NCBI GenBank assembly: GCA_016704485.1
Contig: JADJAA010000002.1
Span: 1,116,001-1,180,000 of the forward strand
Reading direction: 5' to 3'
Length of the DNA: 64,000 nt
DNA from: Flavobacteriales bacterium
GTDB lineage: Bacteria; Bacteroidota; Bacteroidia; Flavobacteriales_F; PHOS-HE28
Shown: in pieces, positions 36,750 through 44,348 of the stretch
Position numbering within the stretch: position 1 is the stretch's first letter
Layout of the letters: each line of letters starts with the position of its first letter
Made by a program: the position numbers and the translations under genes
Notes under the pieces: generated by a model
What the model saw: the letters and a program-made list of their open reading frames with translations, nothing else
The model's database searches: none
Told to the model about the DNA's origin: nothing

Positions 36750-38144
36750 ATGAGCACCTCCGGCACGGTTGCCTTTCATACGCTTGGTTGCAAGCTCAAT
36801 TTCGCCGAGACCAGCACCCTTGCGCGGTCATTGGAAGAAGCGGGCTATGCACGTGTTAGACCTGAAGAACGACCGGATGTATTCGTGTTGAACACCTGCA
36901 GCGTTACAGAGAATGCCGACAAGGAATGCAGGCGGCATGTACGTCGGTTCAGGAACATCAATTCCGAAGCATTCATTGCCGTTGTGGGTTGTTACGCACA
37001 GCTCAAACCAGAAGAAATTCTGACTATTCCGGGAGTGGATCTCGTATTGGGAGCCAATGAAAAGTTCGATCTGGCCAGTTACATCGAACGCTCCACTTTG
37101 GGTCATTCCGGGCTTGACCCGGAATCTCAAAGCGGCAGGCCCGCCCCCTCCAAAGGCGAGGCCCACTACTCCCCCATCAAGGACACGAAAACCTTCGTCC
37201 CTAGTTACAACGCGAACGACCGGACACGGACATTCTTGAAGGTGCAGGACGGGTGTGATTATTTCTGCTCGTTCTGCACGATCCCATTAGCACGTGGTAG
37301 AAGTCGAAGTGCGACCATCGAAGAAACCGTGGCATTGGCAAGAGAGATCGCTGCCTCGGGGGTGAAGGAGATCGTACTCACTGGCGTGAATACCGGTGAT
37401 TTCGGAAAAAGCAACGGGGCTTCAAGCGGAGTCGAGAAGGAGAATTTCCTTCAACTGATCGAGGCACTTGATGAAGTTGAAGGCATCGATCGTTTCCGTA
37501 TCAGCAGCATTGAACCGAATCTCTGCCATGACGGAGTGATCGACTTTGTCGCCAAGAGCAAACGCTTCGCGCCACATTTCCACATGCCGCTTCAAAGTGG
37601 CAGCGATGCGATCTTGGAACGCATGCGCAGGCGCTACGACACCGCGTTGTATGCGGATCGCGTTGCACACATCAAACGTGTAATGCCCCATGCATGCATT
37701 GGTGTAGATGTGATAACCGGCACGCCCGGAGAAACGGATGAAGAGTTCCTGAAGACCCATGAATTCATACGGAGCATTGCGGTGGACTATCTGCATGTAT
37801 TTACTTACAGCGAACGCGCCAACACCACTGCCGTGCGTATGGAAGATGCCATCCCAATGGAAACACGCAGGGAACGCACCAAACAACTGCGTATCCTGAG
37901 CAGCAAATTGCAACGGGCGTTCTATGAAGAACATAGTGGTACCACACGCGATGTTCTTTTCGAGACCGAGAATGTGGAGGGCCACATGCTAGGGTATACG
38001 GACAACTACATTCGCTTAACTATGCCTTACGACCCATCATTGACCAACAAGATCACCACAGCGTCTTTGGAGACCATTAATGGCGACGGTCAAGTAATTG
38101 GCACTATTCCAACCAACGAATTATCCAATTGTCTGATCGTTTGA
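36750..38144 (+). CDS. mtaB: tRNA t6A37 methylthiotransferase MtaB
   Basis: 464 residues. Converts t6A37 to ms2t6A37 in tRNAs reading ANN codons. The UPF0004 domain binds a 4Fe-4S cluster through Cys in TLGCKLNFAE, LNTCSVT and VVGCYA. The radical SAM cluster is CDYFCSFC within VQDGCDYFCSFCTIPLARGR. A TRAM-type C-terminus ends the chain. The spelling TLGCKLN and the position of the third Cys favour MtaB over MiaB or RimO. Oddity: the linker between the two domains contains about 25 extra residues, HSGLDPESQSGRPAPSKGEA, encoded by an inserted palindromic repeat that kept the frame. Confidence 0.93.
   Translation: MSTSGTVAFHTLGCKLNFAETSTLARSLEEAGYARVRPEERPDVFVLNTCSVTENADKECRRHVRRFRNINSEAFIAVVGCYAQLKPEEILTIPGVDLVLGANEKFDLASYIERSTLGHSGLDPESQSGRPAPSKGEAHYSPIKDTKTFVPSYNANDRTRTFLKVQDGCDYFCSFCTIPLARGRSRSATIEETVALAREIAASGVKEIVLTGVNTGDFGKSNGASSGVEKENFLQLIEALDEVEGIDRFRISSIEPNLCHDGVIDFVAKSKRFAPHFHMPLQSGSDAILERMRRRYDTALYADRVAHIKRVMPHACIGVDVITGTPGETDEEFLKTHEFIRSIAVDYLHVFTYSERANTTAVRMEDAIPMETRRERTKQLRILSSKLQRAFYEEHSGTTRDVLFETENVEGHMLGYTDNYIRLTMPYDPSLTNKITTASLETINGDGQVIGTIPTNELSNCLIV
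37105..37125. repeat. Palindromic repeat inside mtaB
   Basis: ATTCCGGG-CTTGA-CCCGGAAT, an 8-bp perfect stem with a 5-base loop. Together with flanking bases it gives the peptides HSGLDPESQ on this frame and VIPGLTRNL on the next, the signature of a widespread intergenic repeat. A second GC-rich arm (GGCCCGCC to GGCGAGGCC) follows to about 37163. Confidence 0.7.
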
Positions 38145-38213
38145 TACTCTACGACTCATGATACGCCTAGCTAAGACTGCAGGAGCACTATCGTTCAGCT
38201 CAAGAAAGCGCAC

Positions 38214-38250
38214 CATCAGCTAATCAAACAATCGGCTAATCAGCTAATCC
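38214..38250 (+). repeat. Short tandem repeats before the lgt-like gene
   Basis: Three copies of ATC[A/G]GCTAATC at 38214, 38231 and 38239, the last two overlapping, ending four bases before the ATG at 38254. They replace any visible ribosome-binding or promoter signal. Their effect on expression is unknown. Confidence 0.5.
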
Positions 38251-38253
38251 TTA

Positions 38254-39435
38254 ATGTACCCTACCCTCTACCACGCCTTGCTGGACCTTACCGGGATCGA
38301 CCTGCCGTTCTTGAAATTCATGAACAGCTTCGGGTTCTTCGTGGCCGTGGCGTTCGTATTTGCGAGTTGGACCTTGGGACTGGAGCTACGTCGAAAAGAG
38401 CGTGAAGGATTGCTGCAACCCGTTATGCGCAAGGTGAAAGTGGGCTACCCAGCTACGCCAATGGAGTTGATCAGCAATGCGTTGCTCGGTTTCGTGTTGG
38501 GATGGAAAGGGCTGTACTTGATCTTGGATTTTTCCAGCGCCACGGCAGACCCACAAGGCACATTGCTTAGCGCCAAAGGCAACTTGCTAGGTGGAATAGC
38601 CTTGGGTTGTTTCATGGTCTGGTGGAAATGGCGCGAAAAAGAAAAGCAGAAACTCGCTGAGCCTAAAATTGAAGAATACCGGATGCAGGCCCACGAGCAC
38701 AGTGGCAACATCACGCTTACTGCGGCGCTCTATGGGGTCATCGGTGCGAAGCTGTTCCATTGGCTGGAGAATCCAGATGAATTCATTCGGTTCATCAAAC
38801 AGCCGGCCGGTGCAGAATTGTTCAGCGGTCTTACCATGTACGGCGGCTTGATCTTTGCCGGCTTCATGGTGATCCGCTATTTCAGAAGGAATGGTATCCC
38901 CCCTTGGGCTGGAATGGATGCAGCCGCACCGGGAGTAATGCTTGCGTACGGTGTTGGACGGTTGGGCTGCCAGACCAGTGGCGATGGTGATTGGGGCATC
39001 GTGAATAACAGACCTGCACCAAGCTGGATCCCGGACTGGCTATGGAGTTACGACTTCCCGAACAACGTTAATGGAGTTGGAATTCCGATGACCGACGGCA
39101 CTGCTTTTCCAGGCTATGGCATGGTACTACCGGAACCTGTCTGGCCCACTTCCATATACGAATTCATCATGGGCGTTGGCCTGTTCTTCGTACTGTGGGC
39201 ATGGAGGAAAAAGCTAAGCGTTCCAGGTATGATCTTCTTCCTATTCCTGGCACTGAACGGCGTGGAGCGGTTCTTCATTGAAAAGATCCGCGTGAACGTG
39301 CCATTTGCTGGAACATGGACACAAGCAGAAGTAATATCGCTTATATTGATCATCGTTGGAATTGCAGGAATGATCATGCGCCAGCGCACTAAGACACTAC
39401 CCAATGGACCTCAAGAAGCTCACGGAACAAGTTGA
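38254..39435 (+). CDS. lgt: Lgt-family prolipoprotein diacylglyceryl transferase
   Basis: 393 residues, polytopic. Lgt transfers diacylglycerol from phosphatidylglycerol to the lipobox Cys of prolipoproteins in the inner membrane. The signature region reads GVGRLGCQTSGDGDWGIV, a Bacteroidota form of the GR-x-GN-x-x-N motif. The second block reads GLTMYGGLIFAG, in which the catalytic-region His of the E. coli HGGL motif is Tyr. The end VERFFIEKIRVN is also typical. Longer than the usual 270-300 residues because of a cytosolic loop KWREKEKQKLAEPKIEEYRM. The stop lies 32 bases inside the next gene. No other lgt is visible, and the window contains lipobox proteins, so this is probably the functional enzyme. 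Confidence 0.8.
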   Translation: MYPTLYHALLDLTGIDLPFLKFMNSFGFFVAVAFVFASWTLGLELRRKEREGLLQPVMRKVKVGYPATPMELISNALLGFVLGWKGLYLILDFSSATADPQGTLLSAKGNLLGGIALGCFMVWWKWREKEKQKLAEPKIEEYRMQAHEHSGNITLTAALYGVIGAKLFHWLENPDEFIRFIKQPAGAELFSGLTMYGGLIFAGFMVIRYFRRNGIPPWAGMDAAAPGVMLAYGVGRLGCQTSGDGDWGIVNNRPAPSWIPDWLWSYDFPNNVNGVGIPMTDGTAFPGYGMVLPEPVWPTSIYEFIMGVGLFFVLWAWRKKLSVPGMIFFLFLALNGVERFFIEKIRVNVPFAGTWTQAEVISLILIIVGIAGMIMRQRTKTLPNGPQEAHGTS

Positions 39436-40201
39436 AGCACTCTGCATCGAAGTTGCAGCATTCATACGCGATGAAGCGGGCAAGCTCACCGAAGCTGGCG
39501 TAAGCACTAAGAGCGCGAACAACCTAGTTACGCACGTGGATCACACCGCTGAGGACCGTCTTGTGGAAGCCTTGGAAAAGATCCTACCCAATGCAGGATT
39601 CATTGCCGAAGAAGGCAGTGGCGAACGCGGCGAAGGCCTGAACTGGATCATCGATCCGCTCGATGGCACCACCAACTTCGTTCATGGTGTACCCTGCTAT
39701 TGCATCAGCATTGCGTTGGTCGATGGAACCGAACCACTGTTGGGTGTGGTGCACGAAGTAACACGCAACGAACGCTTCACCGCTTGGAAAGGTGGTGGCG
39801 CCTACATGAATGGCGAACCGATCAAGGTATCCCCTAGGAAGAAATTAGTGGATAGCCTTTTGGCCACCGGTTTCCCCTATGATGATTTCGGCTACGAGAC
39901 CGAGTACATGGATCTCTTACGCGAGCTCATGCACCGTACGCGCGGCATCCGCCGTTTGGGCAGTGCCGCCGCGGATCTTGCTTACGTAGCCTGCGGAAGG
40001 TTCGAAGCCTTTTACGAGTACGGCTTGAACAGCTGGGACGTAGCCGCCGGTGTACTCTTGGTACGCGAAGCCGGTGGAAAGGTCAGTGGTTTCCAACCGA
40101 GCAAGGACCCTGTTTTTGATGAGGAGATCGTTGCTACGAATAGCGCGGTGCATGATGAATTGTTGGAGGCAATTGAGCGGAATTGGCAACGGCAGGATTG
40201 A
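39404..40201 (+). CDS. Inositol monophosphatase family protein
   Basis: 265 residues, normal family length. Metal-binding motifs in order: FIAEEGSGER (Glu pair), WIIDPLDGTTNFVHG (Asp pair and Thr), and SWDVAAGVLLVREAGG. The family hydrolyses inositol-1-phosphate or related sugar phosphates in a Mg-dependent way; SuhB-type members also act on RNA. It overlaps the lgt-like gene by 32 bases, so the two are co-transcribed. Confidence 0.9.
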   Translation: MDLKKLTEQVEALCIEVAAFIRDEAGKLTEAGVSTKSANNLVTHVDHTAEDRLVEALEKILPNAGFIAEEGSGERGEGLNWIIDPLDGTTNFVHGVPCYCISIALVDGTEPLLGVVHEVTRNERFTAWKGGGAYMNGEPIKVSPRKKLVDSLLATGFPYDDFGYETEYMDLLRELMHRTRGIRRLGSAAADLAYVACGRFEAFYEYGLNSWDVAAGVLLVREAGGKVSGFQPSKDPVFDEEIVATNSAVHDELLEAIERNWQRQD

Positions 40202-40293
40202 GGGAAACTCGCTGATTCCTGCAGTTTCATCCATTTGTCCTTCTTCTTATCTGCAATCTATTCCTCGATAAGACTGAGTACGCATCATTTCCT

Positions 40294-40301
40294 TAAATTT
40301 G
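40294..40301 (+). promoter_or_regulatory. -7 box of the DUF6364/PIN toxin-antitoxin operon
   Basis: TAAATTTG, an exact TAnnTTTG match, 20 bases before the ATG at 40321. It predicts a leader of about 14 bases. No clear -33 element. Confidence 0.5.
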
Positions 40302-40320
40302 TACGTACAAGCAGGTTCTA

Positions 40321-40569
40321 ATGGACACCAAACTCACCTTAAAGCTCAACCAAGAAGTTATCGAGCGGGCTAAAGCGTATGCTGCTGATAAGAAAATGAG
40401 CTTGTCGCGCATCATCGAAGCCTACCTCCAATCCCTCACTATAGAGAAAAAGGAAACCGAATTCGAGATCTCTCCCTTTGTCAAAAGCATTGCTACGGGT
40501 AAAAAGATCCCGGTTAACCTGGACTACAAGAAAGAGTACTCAAACTTCTTAACCAAGAAGTACAAATGA
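40321..40569 (+). CDS. DUF6364 family antitoxin
   Basis: 82 residues, small and basic. The N-terminus MDTKLTLKLNQEVIERAKAY is the hallmark of DUF6364, a ribbon-helix-helix-like family found next to PIN toxins in Bacteroidota. The C-terminal half, FVKSIATGKKIPVNLDY, would wrap the toxin. It overlaps the PIN gene by four bases (ATGA). Probably represses its own promoter at 40294-40301 as a complex. Confidence 0.85.
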   Translation: MDTKLTLKLNQEVIERAKAYAADKKMSLSRIIEAYLQSLTIEKKETEFEISPFVKSIATGKKIPVNLDYKKEYSNFLTKKYK

Positions 40570-40988
40570 GTAAACGGGCCTTCCTCGACACCAATATCAT
40601 GTTAGATCTGTTAGGCGAACGTGCTCCCTTCTATATACCGATCGCCCAGATCGCCACCTTGGCCGAAAGACAACAGTTGACACTTGTTGCTTCCCCAATT
40701 TCGTTCGCAACCGTCAACTATTTTCTCTCGAAGAACGAAGGCTCAACAGTGGCAAGAGAAAAATTGAGAAAATTCAAGATCTTATGCGAGATCTGTCCCA
40801 TCAATGAACAGACCATTGAAAAGGGGTTGAACTCAGCGATAAAAGATTTCGAAGATGCCTTGCAGTATTTCAGTGCAACCGATTCGGAATGTGACGTGAT
40901 CATAACACGAAACGGAAAAGACTTCAAGGCCTCGATGATACCCGTTATGACGGCGAAGGAATTTTTAGCGAGACTTAGCAATAGTTGA
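40566..40988 (+). CDS. PIN-domain ribonuclease toxin (VapC-like)
   Basis: 140 residues. PIN catalytic acids are visible: Asp8 in KRAFLDTNIMLDLL, with Asp13/14 region, an acidic stretch KDFEDALQYFSA, and DVIITRNGKDF near the C-terminus. Such toxins cut tRNA or rRNA when freed from the antitoxin. It is paired with the overlapping upstream DUF6364 gene. Confidence 0.88.
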   Translation: MSKRAFLDTNIMLDLLGERAPFYIPIAQIATLAERQQLTLVASPISFATVNYFLSKNEGSTVAREKLRKFKILCEICPINEQTIEKGLNSAIKDFEDALQYFSATDSECDVIITRNGKDFKASMIPVMTAKEFLARLSNS

Positions 40989-41088
40989 GTTAGTGCCGGA
41001 TTCTTCACGGTTGCTATCATTCTTAATTTTAATATTTGCTTTTGGATCGACCACTATCGAGGCTTATGAATTGGTAAACCATTACACG

Positions 41089-41096
41089 TATATTTG
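41089..41096 (+). promoter_or_regulatory. -7 box of the second toxin-antitoxin operon
   Basis: TATATTTG, exact TAnnTTTG, nine bases before the ATG at 41106. Leader predicted at four bases or fewer. A TTG at 41071-41073 lies 15 bases upstream, slightly closer than usual. Confidence 0.5.
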
Positions 41097-41105
41097 TAGG
41101 TATCA

Positions 41106-41300
41106 ATGAAAGGAGTCGAAATTCTATACGACGACAAGGGGAATAAACGATACGTGCAATTGGACGTTAACACCATTGTCAATGAACCTGAGGCGGTCGA
41201 AGAGCTCTTGGATGTGATCATCTGCGAAGCCCGTAAGAACGAACCTTCGATCTCACTAGAGGAACTGAAAGTGCGTTCCAAAAAGGTCAAGAAGAAGTGA
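41106..41300 (+). CDS. Probable antitoxin of a RelE-type pair
   Basis: 64 residues, strongly charged, ending in RSKKVKKK. It starts MKGVEILYDDKGNKRYVQLD, a form seen in Bacteroidota RelB-like antitoxins. The stop overlaps the toxin's GTG start by four bases (GTGA). Assignment rests mainly on its partner; I see no DNA-binding motif of known type. Confidence 0.7.
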   Translation: MKGVEILYDDKGNKRYVQLDVNTIVNEPEAVEELLDVIICEARKNEPSISLEELKVRSKKVKKK

Positions 41301-41554
41301 GCTACGAAGTTCGGATCCTCCGTAGTGCCGAACGCGAGATCCTTCGCCTTCCCGTTTCAGTACAGAACCGGATATTCATCGCACTGGATGGTTTTGAAAA
41401 AGAACCACGACCACAGGGATGCAAGAAATTGAAGAACAGTAACAACCTTTGGCGTATTCGGATCGGAGCATACCGCGTGATCTATTCAATTCAGGAAACC
41501 ATACAACTTGTTCGTGTTGAGCGTGCCGCGCACCGCAGCGAAGTCTATCGGTAA
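41297..41554 (+). CDS. RelE/ParE family toxin
   Basis: 85 residues with a GTG start. The family pattern is clear: YEVRILRSAEREILRLP at the N-terminus, RPQGCKKLKNSNNLWRIRIG in the centre, and YRVIYSIQETIQLVRVERAAHRSEVY at the end. RelE members cleave ribosome-bound mRNA; ParE members inhibit gyrase; the Arg/Tyr-rich C-terminus favours RelE. This is the second toxin-antitoxin pair within 1.3 kb. Confidence 0.88.
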   Translation: MSYEVRILRSAEREILRLPVSVQNRIFIALDGFEKEPRPQGCKKLKNSNNLWRIRIGAYRVIYSIQETIQLVRVERAAHRSEVYR

Positions 41555-41775
41555 ATTCTGGACGGTCCAACGATCATCTCCAAGGCACCCGTTAAACTAC
41601 TTGGTCACAAACGACGTCATCAGCAATTCGATGCCTTCGCTGGGACTTAACTGTGTCGCTTTGAATAACGACATTCGGCGTAACGCGGAATACGATCAGT
41701 TAGGTGAAGAGAAGACATAGTGAACAGAGGAACTAATTCTCATGTAATTTTCCGACCGGATCCAAATGCAGAATT
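41555..41775. other. Intergenic region with a possible gene tail
   Basis: About 220 bases. On the minus strand 32 codons are open before a TAG at 41597-41599 and read SLFKATQLSPSEGIELLMTS, which looks protein-like but matches nothing I can name. On the plus strand TAATTTTC (41745-41752), one mismatch from the -7 box, may serve the PLP enzyme gene. Confidence 0.3.
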
Positions 41776-43620
41776 ATGGAAGACGATAAAGTGTTGAATT
41801 ATATCAAGGATATATTGGAAAATATGCCACCGGGTTGGTTAGGCTTAACAACCCATCGACTCGATATCTATGATGAAAAATTGGCCAAAACCCAATTCTT
41901 GGATCAGTTCGAGAGCCTGTTCAAGAATACTAATTCCGAAGCAGCTGCACTAGGCGAACTACCCACTGCGTATGACTATATCCGCTTAGGCCACCCCTTG
42001 TCTTGCGTATTGGAATGGGTAATAGCTAACTTAAACACACTCGATCCAAAAAATGTGATCAGTTTTTCATCAAAGACAGTTCCGATCATGGCGATCCTTC
42101 GGGAAAATTCATTGAAGAACAAAAGCACTCGGATCCTGTTTACGGAAGAGCTGCCAGCGTGTTTCAACGTTGACGTGGTCAAGCGTATTTATGGTTACAC
42201 GTTCGAGTTAAAGAAGGTCGAGAATGCAGAAGAGGTTACCGCGTTCAACGGCAGTACGATCTTCATTTCAGAACGCGATGACATGTGTCGTGTTGACCTC
42301 AACCCGAACATCGACTTTTTCATTAATGTGCATCCTCACTTCGGAAGCGTTCTGTTGGTAAATGGCGTGCACAATGATCAGTACATATCAGAAATTCAGC
42401 ATGTGCGAAGGAGAGAGACCATTGCCATGACGCCTATCAATTGTGTTGCTGCGCTAGAGGGGCTGATCAACAAGACTTATAATGCGACTGTGGATAGTAA
42501 TGCCAAGGCAAACAAAGCGATGGTCCTATCCTCGATCGCGGCCATTACTGGTTCTACTACAAAGGCTCTGATCGGTTCTAGTGGCTTGTCCATTCAGTAC
42601 GCGATCATGATGGGGCTCATTCATGATGCACTCGAAAAACATCCGGGAAAAGCGATCAAGATCATTGTTCCCCCGAATTGCTACGGTGGAACGAACGACC
42701 AAGCCAGACGTGTTGCGGCGTGCATGGAAAACGTTGAAGTTGTGGACCTACCAGTTGACGGAGGCAAGGAAATGGATCAAAGCATTGATCTTGTTCTGGA
42801 CCAAATTGCAAGAGAAGATGCCGTACCTTACATAATTGCAGAAATTCCAACGAATCCGAGAGTTGAAGTTCCTGATCTCTTGAAGATAAAAGAGGTGCTA
42901 AGCAAAGTGCGCAAGACAGCAACAGGTGCAACTGCGATCGACCCTGTGTTCATTCTGGATCAAACATTCTGCCCGAATGTTCACTTTCTGGGTGAAGGTG
43001 AAATACTCTCAACGGTCCGGACCATTGCCTATGTCAGTGGATCCAAGTTTCCAAGTGGCGGGCTCTGCACTGCGGGCTACTGTGTCGGGAATAAGAAAAC
43101 CGAAATGTTGATGGATAAAATTGAGCTGCATTTACGTCTTTGCGATAATGAAGCGACTGATCTTCAACTGGAACTATTGGCGAAACAAATGCCTTCGATG
43201 AACCAACGGATCGCTGATGCGTACATCAATACGCGTGAATTCGTAACATTCATCAACGCCACTTTGCCAGCGGCGAAGATCAATTTCGTTTCAGAGGAGT
43301 TGGCAGAACAAGGGTTTACCCCGTCCGTCTTTTCATTGGACCTTCCAACTAAAGGCACTACGGATGTAGAAAAGGAATCTCATAAAAGAGCATTGAATCT
43401 GAAATTGATCGATCTCATGATCACTAAGATCCCCACTGAAAGTAAGTTCTGTGTGAGCTACGGACAGCTGAACGGATGTTATTGGACGATACCAGCAACA
43501 TCCACGCAGGGGACGACGAAAGAAGGCGACAAGGATTACATTGTCCGTGTTGCACTATCCGCGAATATGGATCTTGAACTTCATAAAAAGGTCTTTGCGG
43601 ATTTTGTTGAAGGAATGTGA
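41776..43620 (+). CDS. Oversized PLP-dependent enzyme of the Cys/Met metabolism type
   Basis: 614 residues, against about 390 for cystathionine gamma-synthase/lyase enzymes. Residues about 260-460 look like the PLP fold: IIVPPNCYGGTNDQARRVAA, IAEIPTNPRVEVPDL, FILDQTFCPN and the probable Schiff-base lysine Lys424 in VSGSKFPSGGLCTAG. The first 230 residues are not typical of the family and contain FSSKTVPIMAILRENS. Possible reactions are cystathionine or methionine gamma-elimination; no substrate can be named. It stands alone beside toxin-antitoxin genes and before DUF4256, without a sulfur-metabolism neighbour. Confidence 0.7.
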   Translation: MEDDKVLNYIKDILENMPPGWLGLTTHRLDIYDEKLAKTQFLDQFESLFKNTNSEAAALGELPTAYDYIRLGHPLSCVLEWVIANLNTLDPKNVISFSSKTVPIMAILRENSLKNKSTRILFTEELPACFNVDVVKRIYGYTFELKKVENAEEVTAFNGSTIFISERDDMCRVDLNPNIDFFINVHPHFGSVLLVNGVHNDQYISEIQHVRRRETIAMTPINCVAALEGLINKTYNATVDSNAKANKAMVLSSIAAITGSTTKALIGSSGLSIQYAIMMGLIHDALEKHPGKAIKIIVPPNCYGGTNDQARRVAACMENVEVVDLPVDGGKEMDQSIDLVLDQIAREDAVPYIIAEIPTNPRVEVPDLLKIKEVLSKVRKTATGATAIDPVFILDQTFCPNVHFLGEGEILSTVRTIAYVSGSKFPSGGLCTAGYCVGNKKTEMLMDKIELHLRLCDNEATDLQLELLAKQMPSMNQRIADAYINTREFVTFINATLPAAKINFVSEELAEQGFTPSVFSLDLPTKGTTDVEKESHKRALNLKLIDLMITKIPTESKFCVSYGQLNGCYWTIPATSTQGTTKEGDKDYIVRVALSANMDLELHKKVFADFVEGM

Positions 43621-43679
43621 TCGAACGGAAAAGCTTGGTCCCTACCCTCTGATCCATATATTGCTCTGAACATCCCACA

Positions 43680-44243
43680 ATGCCACCAAAAAGATCGCTA
43701 CCCGCCGCAGAGACCAACGAACTGCTAAAGACACTCAAAACCCGTTTCGATAAGCACATGAACCGCCACAAAGGAGTGGATTGGACCACCGTGCAAATCA
43801 AGCTGGAAATGAATCCGGAAAAATTATGGTCGCTTAGTGAAATGGAAGCAACCGGTGGTGAGCCGGATGTGGTCGGGCAGGATAAAAAGACCAACGCATT
43901 CATCTTCATGGATTGCGCACCTGAAAGTCCAAAGGAACGCCGAAGCATTTGCTACGACCGTGCCGCATGGGAATCGCGGAAGGAACACAAGCCGAAGAAT
44001 ACTGCAGTGGACATGGCCTCCGAGATCGGTGTTGAGCTGTTGACCGAAGAAGAATACCGCGATCTACAGAAGCTTGGACCATTCGATCAAAAAACATCGA
44101 GCTGGCTGAGGACGCCAGAGAAGATCAGAACTTTAGGTGGCGCCATCTTCGGTGACTATCGTTTCGGAACTGTCTTCGTTTACCACAACGGAGCTGAGTC
44201 GTACTATGGTGCACGTGGATTCCGCGGTGTCTTGCGGGTCTGA
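43680..44243 (+). CDS. DUF4256 family protein
   Basis: 187 residues, soluble. The family is recognised from VDWTTVQIKLEMNPEKLWSL, FMDCAPESPKERRSICYDR and the C-terminal LGGAIFGDYRFGTVFVYHN / SYYGARGFRGVLRV. Function of DUF4256 is not known. It is followed by a strong bidirectional terminator and converges on a lipoprotein gene. Confidence 0.88.
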   Translation: MPPKRSLPAAETNELLKTLKTRFDKHMNRHKGVDWTTVQIKLEMNPEKLWSLSEMEATGGEPDVVGQDKKTNAFIFMDCAPESPKERRSICYDRAAWESRKEHKPKNTAVDMASEIGVELLTEEEYRDLQKLGPFDQKTSSWLRTPEKIRTLGGAIFGDYRFGTVFVYHNGAESYYGARGFRGVLRV

Positions 44244-44275
44244 GAATCGAATCAAGAAACAGCTAATTCCAAAGA

Positions 44276-44304
44276 AAAAGGTGGACCGTCCGAGTCCACC
44301 TTTT
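44276..44304. terminator. Bidirectional intrinsic terminator
   Basis: AAAAGGTGGAC (44276-44286), 7-base loop, GTCCACCTTTT (44294-44304): an 11-bp perfect stem with an A-run on one side and a T-run on the other. It can stop both DUF4256 transcripts and those of the convergent lipoprotein gene. Confidence 0.85.
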
Positions 44305-44348
44305 CTTATTCAACCAGAACCAACCCTAGCACAGTTCATAGGCTACGA

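Noticed and set aside
40202..40293. Possible promoter elements before the toxin-antitoxin operons
   Set aside because: No -33 TTG at the right distance. Only the -7 boxes at 40294 and 41089 are reported.
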